Source of the DNA: Amnibacterium sp. CER49
GTDB taxonomy: Bacteria > Actinomycetota > Actinomycetes > Actinomycetales > Microbacteriaceae
Reading direction: 5' to 3'
DNA: 64,000 bases
NCBI RefSeq assembly: GCF_029846255.1
Contig: NZ_JARVWQ010000001.1
Span: forward strand, 1,922,001-1,986,000
Below, one piece after another: positions 1 through 7,329 of the stretch. Position 1 is the first letter of the stretch. Each line of letters starts with the position of its first letter. Below the pieces are notes generated by a model. The model had not been told where the DNA came from and searched no databases. It saw only the letters and a list, made by a program, of their open reading frames with translations. The position numbers and the translations under genes are program-made.

Positions 1-720
1 GCCCGGTCGAACGTGTTCGTCAAGATCCCGGCGACCCGTGCCGGGCTGCCCGCGATCACCGGCGCGCTTGCCGAGGGGATCCCCGTGAACGTCACGCTCG
101 TGTTCTCGCTGCAGCGGTACCGCGAGGTGCTCGACGGCTTCCTCGCAGGTCTCGAGCAGGCGCTCGAGCAGGGGCGCGACCTCGGGGCCATCCGCTCGGT
201 CGCGTCCTTCTTCGTGTCGCGCGTCGACAGCGCCGTCGACGCGCGGCTCCAGGCCCTCGGCTCGTCGGCGGCGCTCGCCCTGCGCGGGCGCGTCGCCGTC
301 GCCGGCTGCCGGATCGCCGCGGCGATCCACGCCGAGACGTTCGCGTCGCCGCGGGCGCAGCGGCTGCTCGCCGCCGGCGCCACGCCGCAGCGGCTGCTCT
401 GGGCCTCGACCGGCGTCAAGGACGAGGCGATGCGCGACACCCGCTACCTCGAGGAGCTCGTGCTGCCCGGAGCGATCAGCACGATGCCCGCGGCGACCCT
501 CGAGGCGCTCGTCGACCACGGCCGGATCACAGGCGACACGGTGACCGGGCGGGCGGCGCAGGCGCGGGACGTGCTCGAGCGCCTCGCGGAGGCGGGGGTG
601 TCGCTCGACGAGATCACCGCCGAGCTCGAGCGGGACGGCGTCGCGCGGTTCGCCCGCTCCGGCGAGGAGCTGCTCGCCACGGTGGCGTCGGCCCTCGAGC
701 GCCCCGACGGCGCGGCATGA
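1..720 (+). CDS. tal: Transaldolase, C-terminal part (5' end outside window)
   Basis: The reading frame is open from the first base, so the gene starts upstream of the window; 239 codons are visible. Transaldolase moves a dihydroxyacetone unit between sugar phosphates in the non-oxidative pentose phosphate pathway. The segment NVFVKIPAT near the visible start carries the Schiff-base lysine (codon 8 of the fragment). Later segments match the C-terminal half of the long actinobacterial form, including WASTGVKD and the LPGAISTMP stretch. The stop overlaps the ribA start by 4 nt, so the two genes are probably translationally coupled. Pentose phosphate flux and riboflavin synthesis share ribose/ribulose phosphates, but a functional link is only inferred. 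Confidence 0.93.
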   Translation, partial: ARSNVFVKIPATRAGLPAITGALAEGIPVNVTLVFSLQRYREVLDGFLAGLEQALEQGRDLGAIRSVASFFVSRVDSAVDARLQALGSSAALALRGRVAVAGCRIAAAIHAETFASPRAQRLLAAGATPQRLLWASTGVKDEAMRDTRYLEELVLPGAISTMPAATLEALVDHGRITGDTVTGRAAQARDVLERLAEAGVSLDEITAELERDGVARFARSGEELLATVASALERPDGAA

Positions 721-1331
721 GCGCCGTGCTGCCGGCTCACGCGATCGACGGGCGCGTGCGCTTCGCCGTCGAGACCACCATCCCGACCGCCCATGGCCCG
801 CTGCGGGTGCGCGGCTACCGCGACCTCGTCACGCGTGCCGAGCACCTCGCGCTCGTCGTCGACCCGATCGGCCCGGTGCCGGTCGTCCGGGTGCACTCGG
901 AGTGCCTCACCGGCGAGGTCCTCGCCTCGGCGAAGTGCGAGTGCGGCCCTCAGCTCGATGCCGCGATCCGCACCGTCGTCGCGCAGGGCGGCGCGGTCGT
1001 GTACCTGCGGGGACACGAGGGCCGCGGCATCGGCCTGCTGAACAAGCTCCGCGCCTACCGGCTGCAGCAGGACGGGCTCGACACCGTCGACGCGAACACC
1101 GCGCTCGGCCTGCCGGTCGACGCCCGCGACTACGGCGCCGCGGCCGCGGTGCTGCGCGACCTGGGGATCGAGCGCGTCCGGCTGCTCACGAACAACCCGG
1201 ACAAGCTCGCGCAGCTCGAGGCGGCGGGGATCCGGATCGCGGAGCGACTGCCGCTCGTGCTCGAGAGCGGTGGCCCGAGCGACGACTACCTCGAGACGAA
1301 GCGGCGCCGCCTCGGCCACCTGCTCGGCTGA
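717..1331 (+). CDS. ribA: GTP cyclohydrolase II
   Basis: A 204-residue stand-alone GTP cyclohydrolase II, which opens the GTP ring and starts riboflavin synthesis. It has no fused DHBP synthase domain. Zinc ligands are visible as C63, C74 and C76 (CLTGEV, then KCECGPQ). The GHEGRGIG loop at about 99-106, DANTALGLP and LLTNNP are all family hallmarks. The ATG lies inside the tal stop region (ATGA overlap). The lone ribA copy next to tal suggests it supplements a separate rib operon or serves another GTP-derived product; this is inference. Confidence 0.93.
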   Translation: MSAVLPAHAIDGRVRFAVETTIPTAHGPLRVRGYRDLVTRAEHLALVVDPIGPVPVVRVHSECLTGEVLASAKCECGPQLDAAIRTVVAQGGAVVYLRGHEGRGIGLLNKLRAYRLQQDGLDTVDANTALGLPVDARDYGAAAAVLRDLGIERVRLLTNNPDKLAQLEAAGIRIAERLPLVLESGGPSDDYLETKRRRLGHLLG

Positions 1332-1341
1332 GCGGGCCTGG

Positions 1342-1632
1342 TCACCGGAGCCCTCGGTGCTCGCGCCAGCGCGTCGCCGCCTGATCGGCGGCCGCGCCGA
1401 CGAGGGCGACGAGCTCCGGCCGGTCGGGCACCCGGAAGGCGACGTAGGCCCCGCGGCCGCCCGCCGTCGGGCGCCCGTACGCCTTCACCGCGAGGTGCCC
1501 GTCGGGCAGCATGCGCACGTTCAGCGTCGTGAGCTCGAACTCCTCGCCGCGGCGGACGTCCCGCCACCGCAGCGCCTCGGGCACCGTCACGTTGATCGCG
1601 AGGGCGCTCACCTCGACCGTGTCGTCCGTCAT
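1342..1632 (-). CDS. Conserved hypothetical, 96 aa
   Basis: A 96-residue protein starting MTDDTVEVSALAINVTVPEA. No catalytic motif or membrane segment is visible. The pattern of alternating hydrophobic strands around LTTLNVRMLPDGHLAVKAYG suggests a small beta-rich domain. It converges on ribA with a 10-bp gap. I do not recognise a named family. The start ATG was chosen because the codons upstream of it are arginine-rich out-of-frame-like sequence. Confidence 0.6.
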   Translation of the reverse strand: MTDDTVEVSALAINVTVPEALRWRDVRRGEEFELTTLNVRMLPDGHLAVKAYGRPTAGGRGAYVAFRVPDRPELVALVGAAADQAATRWREHRGLR

Positions 1633-1707
1633 CCGGCCATCGTCGCCCCAGCACCACGATCCGTGGTCTGCTGGAGGTCCCACCCGTCCGGCAGCGAGAG
1701 GAGTCCC

Positions 1708-2328
1708 GTGCAGATCGACGACGACCGCTTCGACGAGGTGCTCGCGCACGCGAACCTGCTCGCCGACGCGGGCCGGCACGACGAGGCCGTGCCGCTCTTC
1801 CGGGCGCTCGTCGACGCGGGCGCGGCGCCGTTGAACCTGAACCTCGGGCTCAGCCTGCTCGAGCAGGGCGACCTCGAGGCCGCGCGGCGGGCCTTCGCGG
1901 CCGGCGCCGCGGCGGGCAGCGACGACTGCCGGTACGAGCTGGCCCAGATCCTCGAGCACGACGGCGACGTCGCCGCCGCAGAGGCGATCTACACCGAGCT
2001 CGCCGCGCACGGTGATCCGGAGAGCACCTTCGCGCTCGCGGTCGTGCATGCGAACCGCGGCGAGATCCTCGAGGCGGTGCTGCTGCTCGAGCCGCTCGCG
2101 CAGCGCGACGACGAGGTCGGCGAGCACGCCTCCGCGACGCTCGGCATCCTGCGCTTCGAGACCGGCGACGACGACGCCGCCGAGCCGCTGCTCCGCCGGG
2201 GATGGACCCACAGCGGCGCCGCCCTCGCCCGGCTGCTCGAGCTGCTCGAACGGCGGGGGAGCACCGCCGAGGCCGAGGTGTTCCGCCGCGCTGCCCGCGC
2301 GAACGGGGTCGTGCCCGAGCCGCGCTGA
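1708..2328 (+). CDS. TPR/Sel1-like repeat protein
   Basis: A 206-residue, acidic, alanine- and leucine-rich helical protein. Repeating helix pairs such as ANLLADAGRHDEAVPLFRAL, LSLLEQGDLEAARRAFAAGA and the GDVAAAEAIYTEL stretch fit tetratricopeptide or Sel1-type repeats, which act as protein-binding scaffolds. There is no signal peptide or membrane segment, so it is probably cytoplasmic. The GTG start is preceded by GAGAGGAG at good spacing. The partner is unknown. Confidence 0.75.
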   Translation: MQIDDDRFDEVLAHANLLADAGRHDEAVPLFRALVDAGAAPLNLNLGLSLLEQGDLEAARRAFAAGAAAGSDDCRYELAQILEHDGDVAAAEAIYTELAAHGDPESTFALAVVHANRGEILEAVLLLEPLAQRDDEVGEHASATLGILRFETGDDDAAEPLLRRGWTHSGAALARLLELLERRGSTAEAEVFRRAARANGVVPEPR

Positions 2329-2386
2329 CCGCGGCTCGGGCGCTCGTCCTGCGGGCGACCTCGGGAGCCCTCGCTCGGCTCCGCCC

Positions 2387-2760
2387 GTGACGTGGCTCGA
2401 GCCCGATCCCCAGCAGGACGAGCGCGATCGGCAGGCGCGGTCCGCCGAGGCGCCGAGGGTCTCGCCCGCGCCGCCTTCGCCCGTGGCGACGGCTTCTTCC
2501 AGCCGATGATGCCGGCGGGCGGGCTCGCCGGGGAGCCGTCGCTGCTGGGCTCGTCGGAGAACCGGATCGAGGGCGCCGGCGACCCCCACGTGCTCGCGCT
2601 CGTCGAGCGGGAGGGCTGGCACCTCGAGCACGTCGGATACGTGTTCGTCGAGACCGGCGCGACCACCACGAACCGGATGTTCAACACCGGTCAGGGCGTC
2701 GTGACGCGGGGCGTCGTGCAGGGCGTGTACCTGTTCCGGCGCGCCGAGCCGACGACGTAG
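2387..2760 (+). pseudogene. Conserved hypothetical with a -1 frame disruption
   Basis: Two frames together look like one protein. The first frame, from the GTG at 2387, reads naturally (TWLEPDPQQDERDRQARSAEA). It breaks at about 2450-2460, after which the other frame continues as GLARAAFARGDGFFQPMMP and ends LEHVGYVFVETGATTTNRMF...VQGVYLFRR. Adding one G to the gcgccgag stretch (gcggccgag) would join the frames seamlessly. The upstream part of the second frame is arginine-rich, as expected for out-of-frame sequence. It is either a genuine frameshift mutation or a sequencing indel. Function is unknown. Confidence 0.6.
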
Positions 2761-2794
2761 ACCTCACCGCGACGACGTCGGGCCCCGGAGACGA

Positions 2795-2833
2795 CGGAGG
2801 AGGGCCGCCCGCGATGCGGACGACCCTCCTCCG
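2795..2833. terminator. Bidirectional hairpin between converging genes
   Basis: A 13-bp GC-rich stem (CGGAGGAGGGCCG at 2795 with CGACCCTCCTCCG at 2821, one G-U pair) and a 13-nt loop. It lies between the stops of the converging genes at 2760 and 2851. Confidence 0.7.
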
Positions 2834-2850
2834 GGATGGTGCGGCTGCGC

Positions 2851-3522
2851 TCAGTCGTTGCCGTTGGACGAGTCGCCGGACGAGTCCGTCGAGTCCGAGC
2901 CGTCGTGGCCGTGCTGGCCGTCGTGGCCCGACACCGTCACGCTGACGTCGGTCGAGTCGCCCTGGTCGCCGCCCTGCTGGTCGGTCGAGTCGCCCTGCTG
3001 GTCGCTCGAGTCGCCGCCCTGCTGGTCGGTCGAGTCGCCCTGCTGGTCGTCGGCGTGCTTCAGCTCGCCGAGGTGCTTGCCGTGGTCCTTGTGCTGGCCC
3101 TGGTCGTCGCCGCTCTCGGTCGAGTCGGACTGCTGCGGCGCGGGCTGCGTCGCCTCCGTCGGCGCCGGGGCGGCCGAATCGGTCGGCTCCGGCGACGCGG
3201 TGTCGCTCGGCTGCGGGGCCGCGGTCTCGGTCGGCTCGGGCGACGCGGACTCGGTCGGCGCCGGGTCGACGGTCTCGGTCGGCTCGGGCGAGGCCGACTC
3301 GGTCGGGTCGGCGCTCGCGGTGGGCGCGTCAGTGGCGGCCGTGTCGGCCGGCTGCGCGGTCTCGGTCGGCGCGGGCGCGCCGATCAGGACGTGGGCGCTG
3401 CTCTGCAGGTCGGACGGCAGCACGCCCGCGTAGGCGGCAGCACTGGTGCCGCCGACGGCGATCAGCCCGGCGGACATCGCGAAGACCGCTTTTCCCGCGA
3501 GCAGAGATGTGAACAGAGACAT
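2851..3522 (-). CDS. Secreted Pro/Thr/Glu/Ser repeat protein
   Basis: A 223-residue protein. An N-terminal hydrophobic stretch (residues 8-32, ending at alanines) looks like a signal peptide or membrane anchor. It is followed by SAAAYAGVLPSDLQSSAHVL. Residues about 65-130 are tandem (S/T)xxPEPTE(S/T)-type repeats, and the last third is rich in D, Q, S and H (repeated DSTDQQGGD and GHDGQHG units). Such low-complexity tails are usually wall-spanning stalks. The ATG at 3522 was chosen because of a near-perfect GGGGGAGGAATTC ribosome-binding site directly upstream. Confidence 0.75.
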   Translation of the reverse strand: MSLFTSLLAGKAVFAMSAGLIAVGGTSAAAYAGVLPSDLQSSAHVLIGAPAPTETAQPADTAATDAPTASADPTESASPEPTETVDPAPTESASPEPTETAAPQPSDTASPEPTDSAAPAPTEATQPAPQQSDSTESGDDQGQHKDHGKHLGELKHADDQQGDSTDQQGGDSSDQQGDSTDQQGGDQGDSTDVSVTVSGHDGQHGHDGSDSTDSSGDSSNGND

Positions 3523-3545
3523 GAATTCCTCCCCCAAGGAATGTT

Positions 3546-3848
3546 GTGGCCAGGATTTCGGCCGGAGAAGCAGACGATATGGAATCTCTGGGAGAAAGGC
3601 GAGTATTCGCCCCAGCACTGGGGGTGAGTCGCTCCATCGACGACCCGCACGCGCGGTGCGAGCTCGACACCTGCATGGCGGACACCGACGAGGGGGAGCG
3701 GCTCGCGGCGAACGCGTGGCGGCACGGCTTCCTGCTCGGCCACCCCGCGGATCGGGAGCACATCACCGGCATCGCCGTCGAGCCGTGGCACGTCCGCCTC
3801 GTGGGGACCGCGCTCGCCGCCGAGCTGCACCGCACCGGCAACACGTGA
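3546..3848 (+). pseudogene. VanY-type D-Ala-D-Ala carboxypeptidase remnant (C-terminal only)
   Basis: The last 65 or so residues (CELDTCMADTDEG, ANAWRHGFLL, ITGIAVEPWHVRLVGT, AAELHRTG) match the C-terminal third of M15B/VanY peptidases, including the ExxH zinc/catalytic pair in EPWH. The upstream SxHxxGxAxD zinc-binding half is missing in all frames of the preceding sequence. That sequence is instead the promoter region of the oppositely oriented repeat-protein gene. I read this as a deletion remnant that could not be an active peptidase. The first 35 codons are not family-like. Confidence 0.7.
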
Positions 3849-3959
3849 GGCGACGCGCCGCCGGGCGCCGGTCTACGCAGTCCGGAGGTGGCGTCCCTCT
3901 TCCGCCCTAGGTTGGGTCCACGGCCGCCGAGAGCCGGCTCGGGCGGAGGGAGCGGTGCC

Positions 3960-4151
3960 ATGCGATTCGGGACCGTTCCGCTCGCGTTCGCGGTGCTGTC
4001 GACCATCGTGCTGATCGGGGTCGGCGTGCTGCTCTCCATCGGGCGGCGCTGGAAGTTCGAGGTCCGCGCGCTCGTGGTGCTGACCGTCATCTGCGGTGCC
4101 GGTGGCGTCTTCATCGCCGGGGTGCAGATGATCTCGATCATGGCGAGCTAG
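3960..4151 (+). CDS. Small two-helix membrane protein, 63 aa
   Basis: MRFGTVPLAFAVLSTIVLIG begins the first membrane helix. A basic GRRWKFEVR loop follows, then a second helix (ALVVLTVICGAGGVFIAGV). The ATG at 3960 has GGAGGGAG 6-7 nt upstream. The family is not recognised. It converges on the M56-type peptidase gene. Confidence 0.65.
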   Translation: MRFGTVPLAFAVLSTIVLIGVGVLLSIGRRWKFEVRALVVLTVICGAGGVFIAGVQMISIMAS

Positions 4152-4221
4152 CCCTCGAGGATCGCGAGCGCCGTCGGGGGCAGGATCCGAGGTGCGGGTC
4201 CCGCGTCCACGGCGTGCGGTG

Positions 4222-5160
4222 CTAGTGCAGCAGGCCCACCATCAGGAACAGCGCGTGCAGGTCGCGAGCACCTTCTGCGGCGCAGCCCACTGCGACGAGC
4301 AGCCCGACGACCGCGAGGAGCAGCGCGGCCGGGTGCGAGCGGACCGGGGGAGCGAGGAGTGCGGCGACCCGGCGGGGCACCGGACCGCCCTGGCCCGCGG
4401 CAGACGCCGCACCGGCGATGCCGAGCGACGCGATCGGGGCGGCACTCGAGCGGCCGTCCCGGGCCAGGGCGGCCTTCGCGATCGCGACAGCCGTGCGCCG
4501 GCGGTCACCGGTCACGTCGGCGGCCAGCTCGTCGGCCCAGCGCTCGACGGCGTACTCGACGGTGCGCTGGAGGGGGCGCAGGAAGGGGTTGGCGGCGGCG
4601 GCGCAGCGGGTGACGCCGACGAACGCGACGTGCCAGCGCTGGAGGTGCGCGCGCTCGTGCGCGATGAGCGCGACCCGCTCCTCGGGGCGCAAGGCCTCGA
4701 GCATCGCGCGGGAGACGACGATCCGTCCGGGCAGGCCCGGGACCGCGTAGGCGTCGCACGACCCGTCGTCGAGCACGACGACCTGACCGGGGGCGTCGAG
4801 CCCCGCGGCGCGATCCATGACGTCGAGGAGGGCCACGAGCCGGCGCGCCCCGGCGTGAAGACCGTTCCCCACGGCGGCGGCGAGCAGGACCGCCGCGAGC
4901 GCGCCGAGGGAGAGGCTCGCCGGGTCCTCGTGCTGCACGAGCCGGATCGGGTAGCCCTTCATCGCCGCGAGCGCGGGCAGCTGCGCGAGACCGGCGGCGG
5001 CGAGGAGCCCGAGCGCGCCGAGGCTCGCGACGGCGAGCACGAGCGCGGCGGCGGTGACCATCCACGCCGCGGTCCGGGGACGCAGGTGCTCGGCGATCGG
5101 CCGGGCGGCGACCGCGGCGACGAGCGGCATCGCGATCGGGAGGTAGACGGCGAAGCGCAT
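4222..5160 (-). CDS. M56/BlaR1-like membrane metallopeptidase
   Basis: 312 residues with hydrophobic segments near 5-22, 32-65, 85-105 and the C terminus. A zinc motif HERAH sits at residues 168-172, and the further ligand region ERWADELAAD comes about 40 residues later. This is the M48/M56 architecture. Its start overlaps the stop of a BlaI/MecI-type repressor gene by 1 nt. In classical pairs the membrane peptidase senses an envelope or beta-lactam signal and inactivates the repressor. No penicillin-binding sensor domain is present, so the signal is unknown. Confidence 0.87.
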   Translation of the reverse strand: MRFAVYLPIAMPLVAAVAARPIAEHLRPRTAAWMVTAAALVLAVASLGALGLLAAAGLAQLPALAAMKGYPIRLVQHEDPASLSLGALAAVLLAAAVGNGLHAGARRLVALLDVMDRAAGLDAPGQVVVLDDGSCDAYAVPGLPGRIVVSRAMLEALRPEERVALIAHERAHLQRWHVAFVGVTRCAAAANPFLRPLQRTVEYAVERWADELAADVTGDRRRTAVAIAKAALARDGRSSAAPIASLGIAGAASAAGQGGPVPRRVAALLAPPVRSHPAALLLAVVGLLVAVGCAAEGARDLHALFLMVGLLH

Positions 5161-5558
5161 CAGCGCCGCCCCGTCTCGTCGGGGGCGGATTCGACCAGGC
5201 GGCGGAGCAGGGCGGCGTCGCCGGCCGGCAGATCGCCGACGAAGTGCGCCAGCACCGACTCGCGGTCCGGGCCGTGGTCGAGCAGGCTGCGCAGGCGCCG
5301 GGCGGTGAGCCGAGCCTCGTCCGTGACGGCGAGGTAGGCGTAGGAGCGCCCTGTCCTCACCCGGTCGAGCAGTCCCTTCTCCTGGAGTCGCGACAGCACG
5401 GTCACGACCGTCGTGTAGGCGAGGGCGCCGTCGCCCTCCTCGTTCAGCCAGGTGCGCACCTCGGCGGGGGTGCGCGGCCCCTCGGACTCCTGCAGGAAGC
5501 CGAGCACCGAGGCCTCGAGCGAGCCGTGCCGCCTACGCATCCGTTGCTCGTCGCTCAT
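5160..5558 (-). CDS. BlaI/MecI/CopY-family repressor
   Basis: 132 residues with a winged helix. LEASVLGFLQESEGPRTPAE, TTVVTVLSRLQEKGLLDRVR and GRSYAYLAV are the family landmarks. The C-terminal helix region likely dimerises. The ATG was chosen for the GGAGGGGAC site just upstream. It is first in an operon with the M56-like peptidase. Members repress their own operon plus distant targets such as beta-lactamase, copper or respiratory genes; no resistance gene is adjacent here. Confidence 0.92.
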   Translation of the reverse strand: MSDEQRMRRRHGSLEASVLGFLQESEGPRTPAEVRTWLNEEGDGALAYTTVVTVLSRLQEKGLLDRVRTGRSYAYLAVTDEARLTARRLRSLLDHGPDRESVLAHFVGDLPAGDAALLRRLVESAPDETGRR

Positions 5559-5748
5559 GTCGTCCCCTCCTGCCCGGGCGAGCGTAGCCGCGTCCCCTCC
5601 CGCATCCGGGCGAAGCCCTATGGGAGGGACCTGCGCACCCGGCTCAGGAGGTCGAGGATGTGCTCGCGTCGCGTCGTGCGCGCAGCCGCGACGGGGGGCG
5701 CTCGTCGGCTCCCGGCCCGCTCCTCGCCGGAGTCGTCGTCGTACGGGC

Positions 5749-6465
5749 TCAGGATCGGGCGCCGATCGGCTCCGGGGCCGGGTCGCGCAGCAGCCGCGTG
5801 GCGGCGCGTCGGACGGGGCGGAGGTCGGTGAAGGCGCGTACGAGCAGCGCGGCGGTCGCGACGGTGAGCCAGCTGCCCAGCACGTCGGTGGGGTAGTGGT
5901 CGCCGAGGTACACGCGGCTCGCGCCCACCGCCGCGGCGAACACGACGGCGAGCGCGGTGACCACGAGGCGTGCTCGGGGCAGCCCCCGCAGCACGACGAG
6001 CGCGACGAGGATCGTGATGCACGCCGTCGTGTCATGGCCGCTCGGGAAGCTGGCGGCGGAGTCGGGCTTCAGGAGCTCGAGCGTCGCGGGCGGCCTGGTC
6101 CGGCCGATCAGCGACTTCAGGACGATCCCGAGCACCCAGGCGGTGCCGGCGGCCGCCACCAGCCGGGCCGCGTCCCAGCGGCGGCGGCGGAGGACGAGCA
6201 CGACGACGGCGAGGAGCAGCACCCCGATCCCGACCACCTCGGATGCGGCGTCGGTGAGCGCCAGGGCGAGCTGAGTGCCGTGCGGCGAGCGGAGGGCCTC
6301 GGCGCGGACGTCGACGCGGAGATCGTGCCGCGTCACGAACGCCGTCTTCGCGAGCAGGCCGAGGCCGACGACCGCCAGCAGGCAGATCAGGGCGAGCAGG
6401 GCTTCGACGGTGGGGGTGAGCATCCGTCGCGCCCACGGGCGGAAGGGGATCGCCGATGCCGCCAT
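5749..6465 (-). CDS. PAP2-family membrane phosphatase
   Basis: 238 residues with about six membrane helices. The three phosphatase signature motifs are intact: KSLIGRTRP, PSGH and SRVYLGDHYPTDVLGS. Members dephosphorylate undecaprenyl pyrophosphate, phosphatidic acid or related lipids at the membrane. The substrate cannot be told from sequence. A TACAAT-like -10 on the minus strand lies about 80 bp upstream, overlapping a small palindrome. The 190 bp downstream (5559-5748) contain no convincing gene. Confidence 0.9.
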   Translation of the reverse strand: MAASAIPFRPWARRMLTPTVEALLALICLLAVVGLGLLAKTAFVTRHDLRVDVRAEALRSPHGTQLALALTDAASEVVGIGVLLLAVVVLVLRRRRWDAARLVAAAGTAWVLGIVLKSLIGRTRPPATLELLKPDSAASFPSGHDTTACITILVALVVLRGLPRARLVVTALAVVFAAAVGASRVYLGDHYPTDVLGSWLTVATAALLVRAFTDLRPVRRAATRLLRDPAPEPIGARS

Positions 6466-6533
6466 GCCGTCTCCTCGCGCGCTCCGGGGTCCTGAAGCGT
6501 CGCGGGTCCGTGCGGCCGCGGCGCGAGGATCGC

Positions 6534-6548
6534 CTACAGCGATTGTAG
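6534..6548. promoter_or_regulatory. Palindrome over the PAP2 gene promoter
   Basis: CTACAGCGATTGTAG is a 5-bp inverted repeat with a 5-bp spacer. On the minus strand one arm forms the -10-like TACAAT. It could be an operator for the PAP2 gene; no regulator is identified. Confidence 0.35.
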
Positions 6549-6670
6549 AAACAACGGAGTCGGTCGTTCCTGAACGGCGAGGTGCGCGGCAGCGCGTCGA
6601 GGTGTGCGCCGGCGTCCACGGTCATGGGCTCGACCCGGATCGCGGCGCCGCCGGCAGCGAGCGGGCGGCG

Positions 6671-6695
6671 CTGCGGGCTCGGACCCGAGCCGCAG
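6671..6695 (-). terminator. Hairpin after the small lipoprotein gene
   Basis: CTGCGGGCTCGG pairs with CCGAGCCGCAG with a single bulged G and a very short loop. It lies 4 nt beyond the stop codon of the minus-strand gene. Confidence 0.55.
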
Positions 6696-6698
6696 GGC

Positions 6699-6986
6699 TC
6701 AGCGGAGCCGTGGCCACGCCACCGGGCGCGGGGGAAGACGCAGCCCCTGGGGCACGGCCGCCGCACGCAGGGGCCGCAGCCCGGCGAAGCACGCGGAGCG
6801 GCAGTCGGTCACCGGATCCCCGCGCAGCGCGACCAGCGCAGGGAGGCCGTCGTGGCTCGCCTGCCGCAGGGCCGCGTCGATGCCGGCCCCGGCCGACGTG
6901 CCGGGAGCGCAGCCGCTGGTCGTGCCGACCAGGGCGGCGAGCAGCGCGATCCCCGCCGCCCGCTGCACGAGTGGGTGCTCGTCCAT
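6699..6986 (-). CDS. Small predicted lipoprotein
   Basis: 95 residues beginning MDEHPLVQRAAGIALLAALV, followed by a TTSGC lipobox, which predicts lipidation at Cys26 and anchoring to the outer face of the membrane. The mature part is short with two further cysteines (DCRSAC). A GGGAG site precedes the ATG. The family is not recognised, and codon use is somewhat poorer than in neighbours. Confidence 0.5.
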   Translation of the reverse strand: MDEHPLVQRAAGIALLAALVGTTSGCAPGTSAGAGIDAALRQASHDGLPALVALRGDPVTDCRSACFAGLRPLRAAAVPQGLRLPPRPVAWPRLR

Positions 6987-7329
6987 CGCATCGCTCCCGT
7001 CCGGGTGCTCGACCCGTCCTCGTGCCGCGCCAGCGGTGGCGGAGCGCCGCGGCGGGTGCTCCGGCCGCCTGTGAGGACGACGGTCCTCCGACGCCGCGGC
7101 GCCGGAAGAGGAGAAGGGCTCAGGCGAACGACGCCGTTCCTTCCCCGGGCGTCCCCGCGCGGTCGAGGGCGCCGCTCGGCGGATGAGGATCTGCAGCCGG
7201 CGACCAGCCGCGCCTCCGGTGCGCCCCCTCTCGAGCGCCGAGCGGAGCGCTGCGGAGGGTGTCCTCGACGTCGCGTTCCGCGCGTCGTACTGCGAGGGCC
7301 GGAGTGCGGCCCGCACGGAAGGAGCCCGC
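6987..7329. other. 343-bp intergenic region between divergent genes
   Basis: No convincing gene on either strand. It separates the minus-strand lipoprotein gene from the plus-strand exporter and ends with a strong AAGGAG site for the exporter. A short inverted repeat (GAGGACGACGGTCCTC, around 7074) is the only structure noted. Confidence 0.5.

Noticed and set aside
2836-3627. Val/Leu/Arg/Gly-rich plus-strand frame over the repeat protein
   Set aside because: It is the complement of the Pro/Thr/Glu repeats; the minus strand has a signal-like N terminus and a strong ribosome-binding site.
5559-5748. A possible minus-strand 45-residue peptide ending HILDLLSRVRRSLP
   Set aside because: No start codon or ribosome-binding site for the plausible part; the longer frame is arginine-rich shadow.
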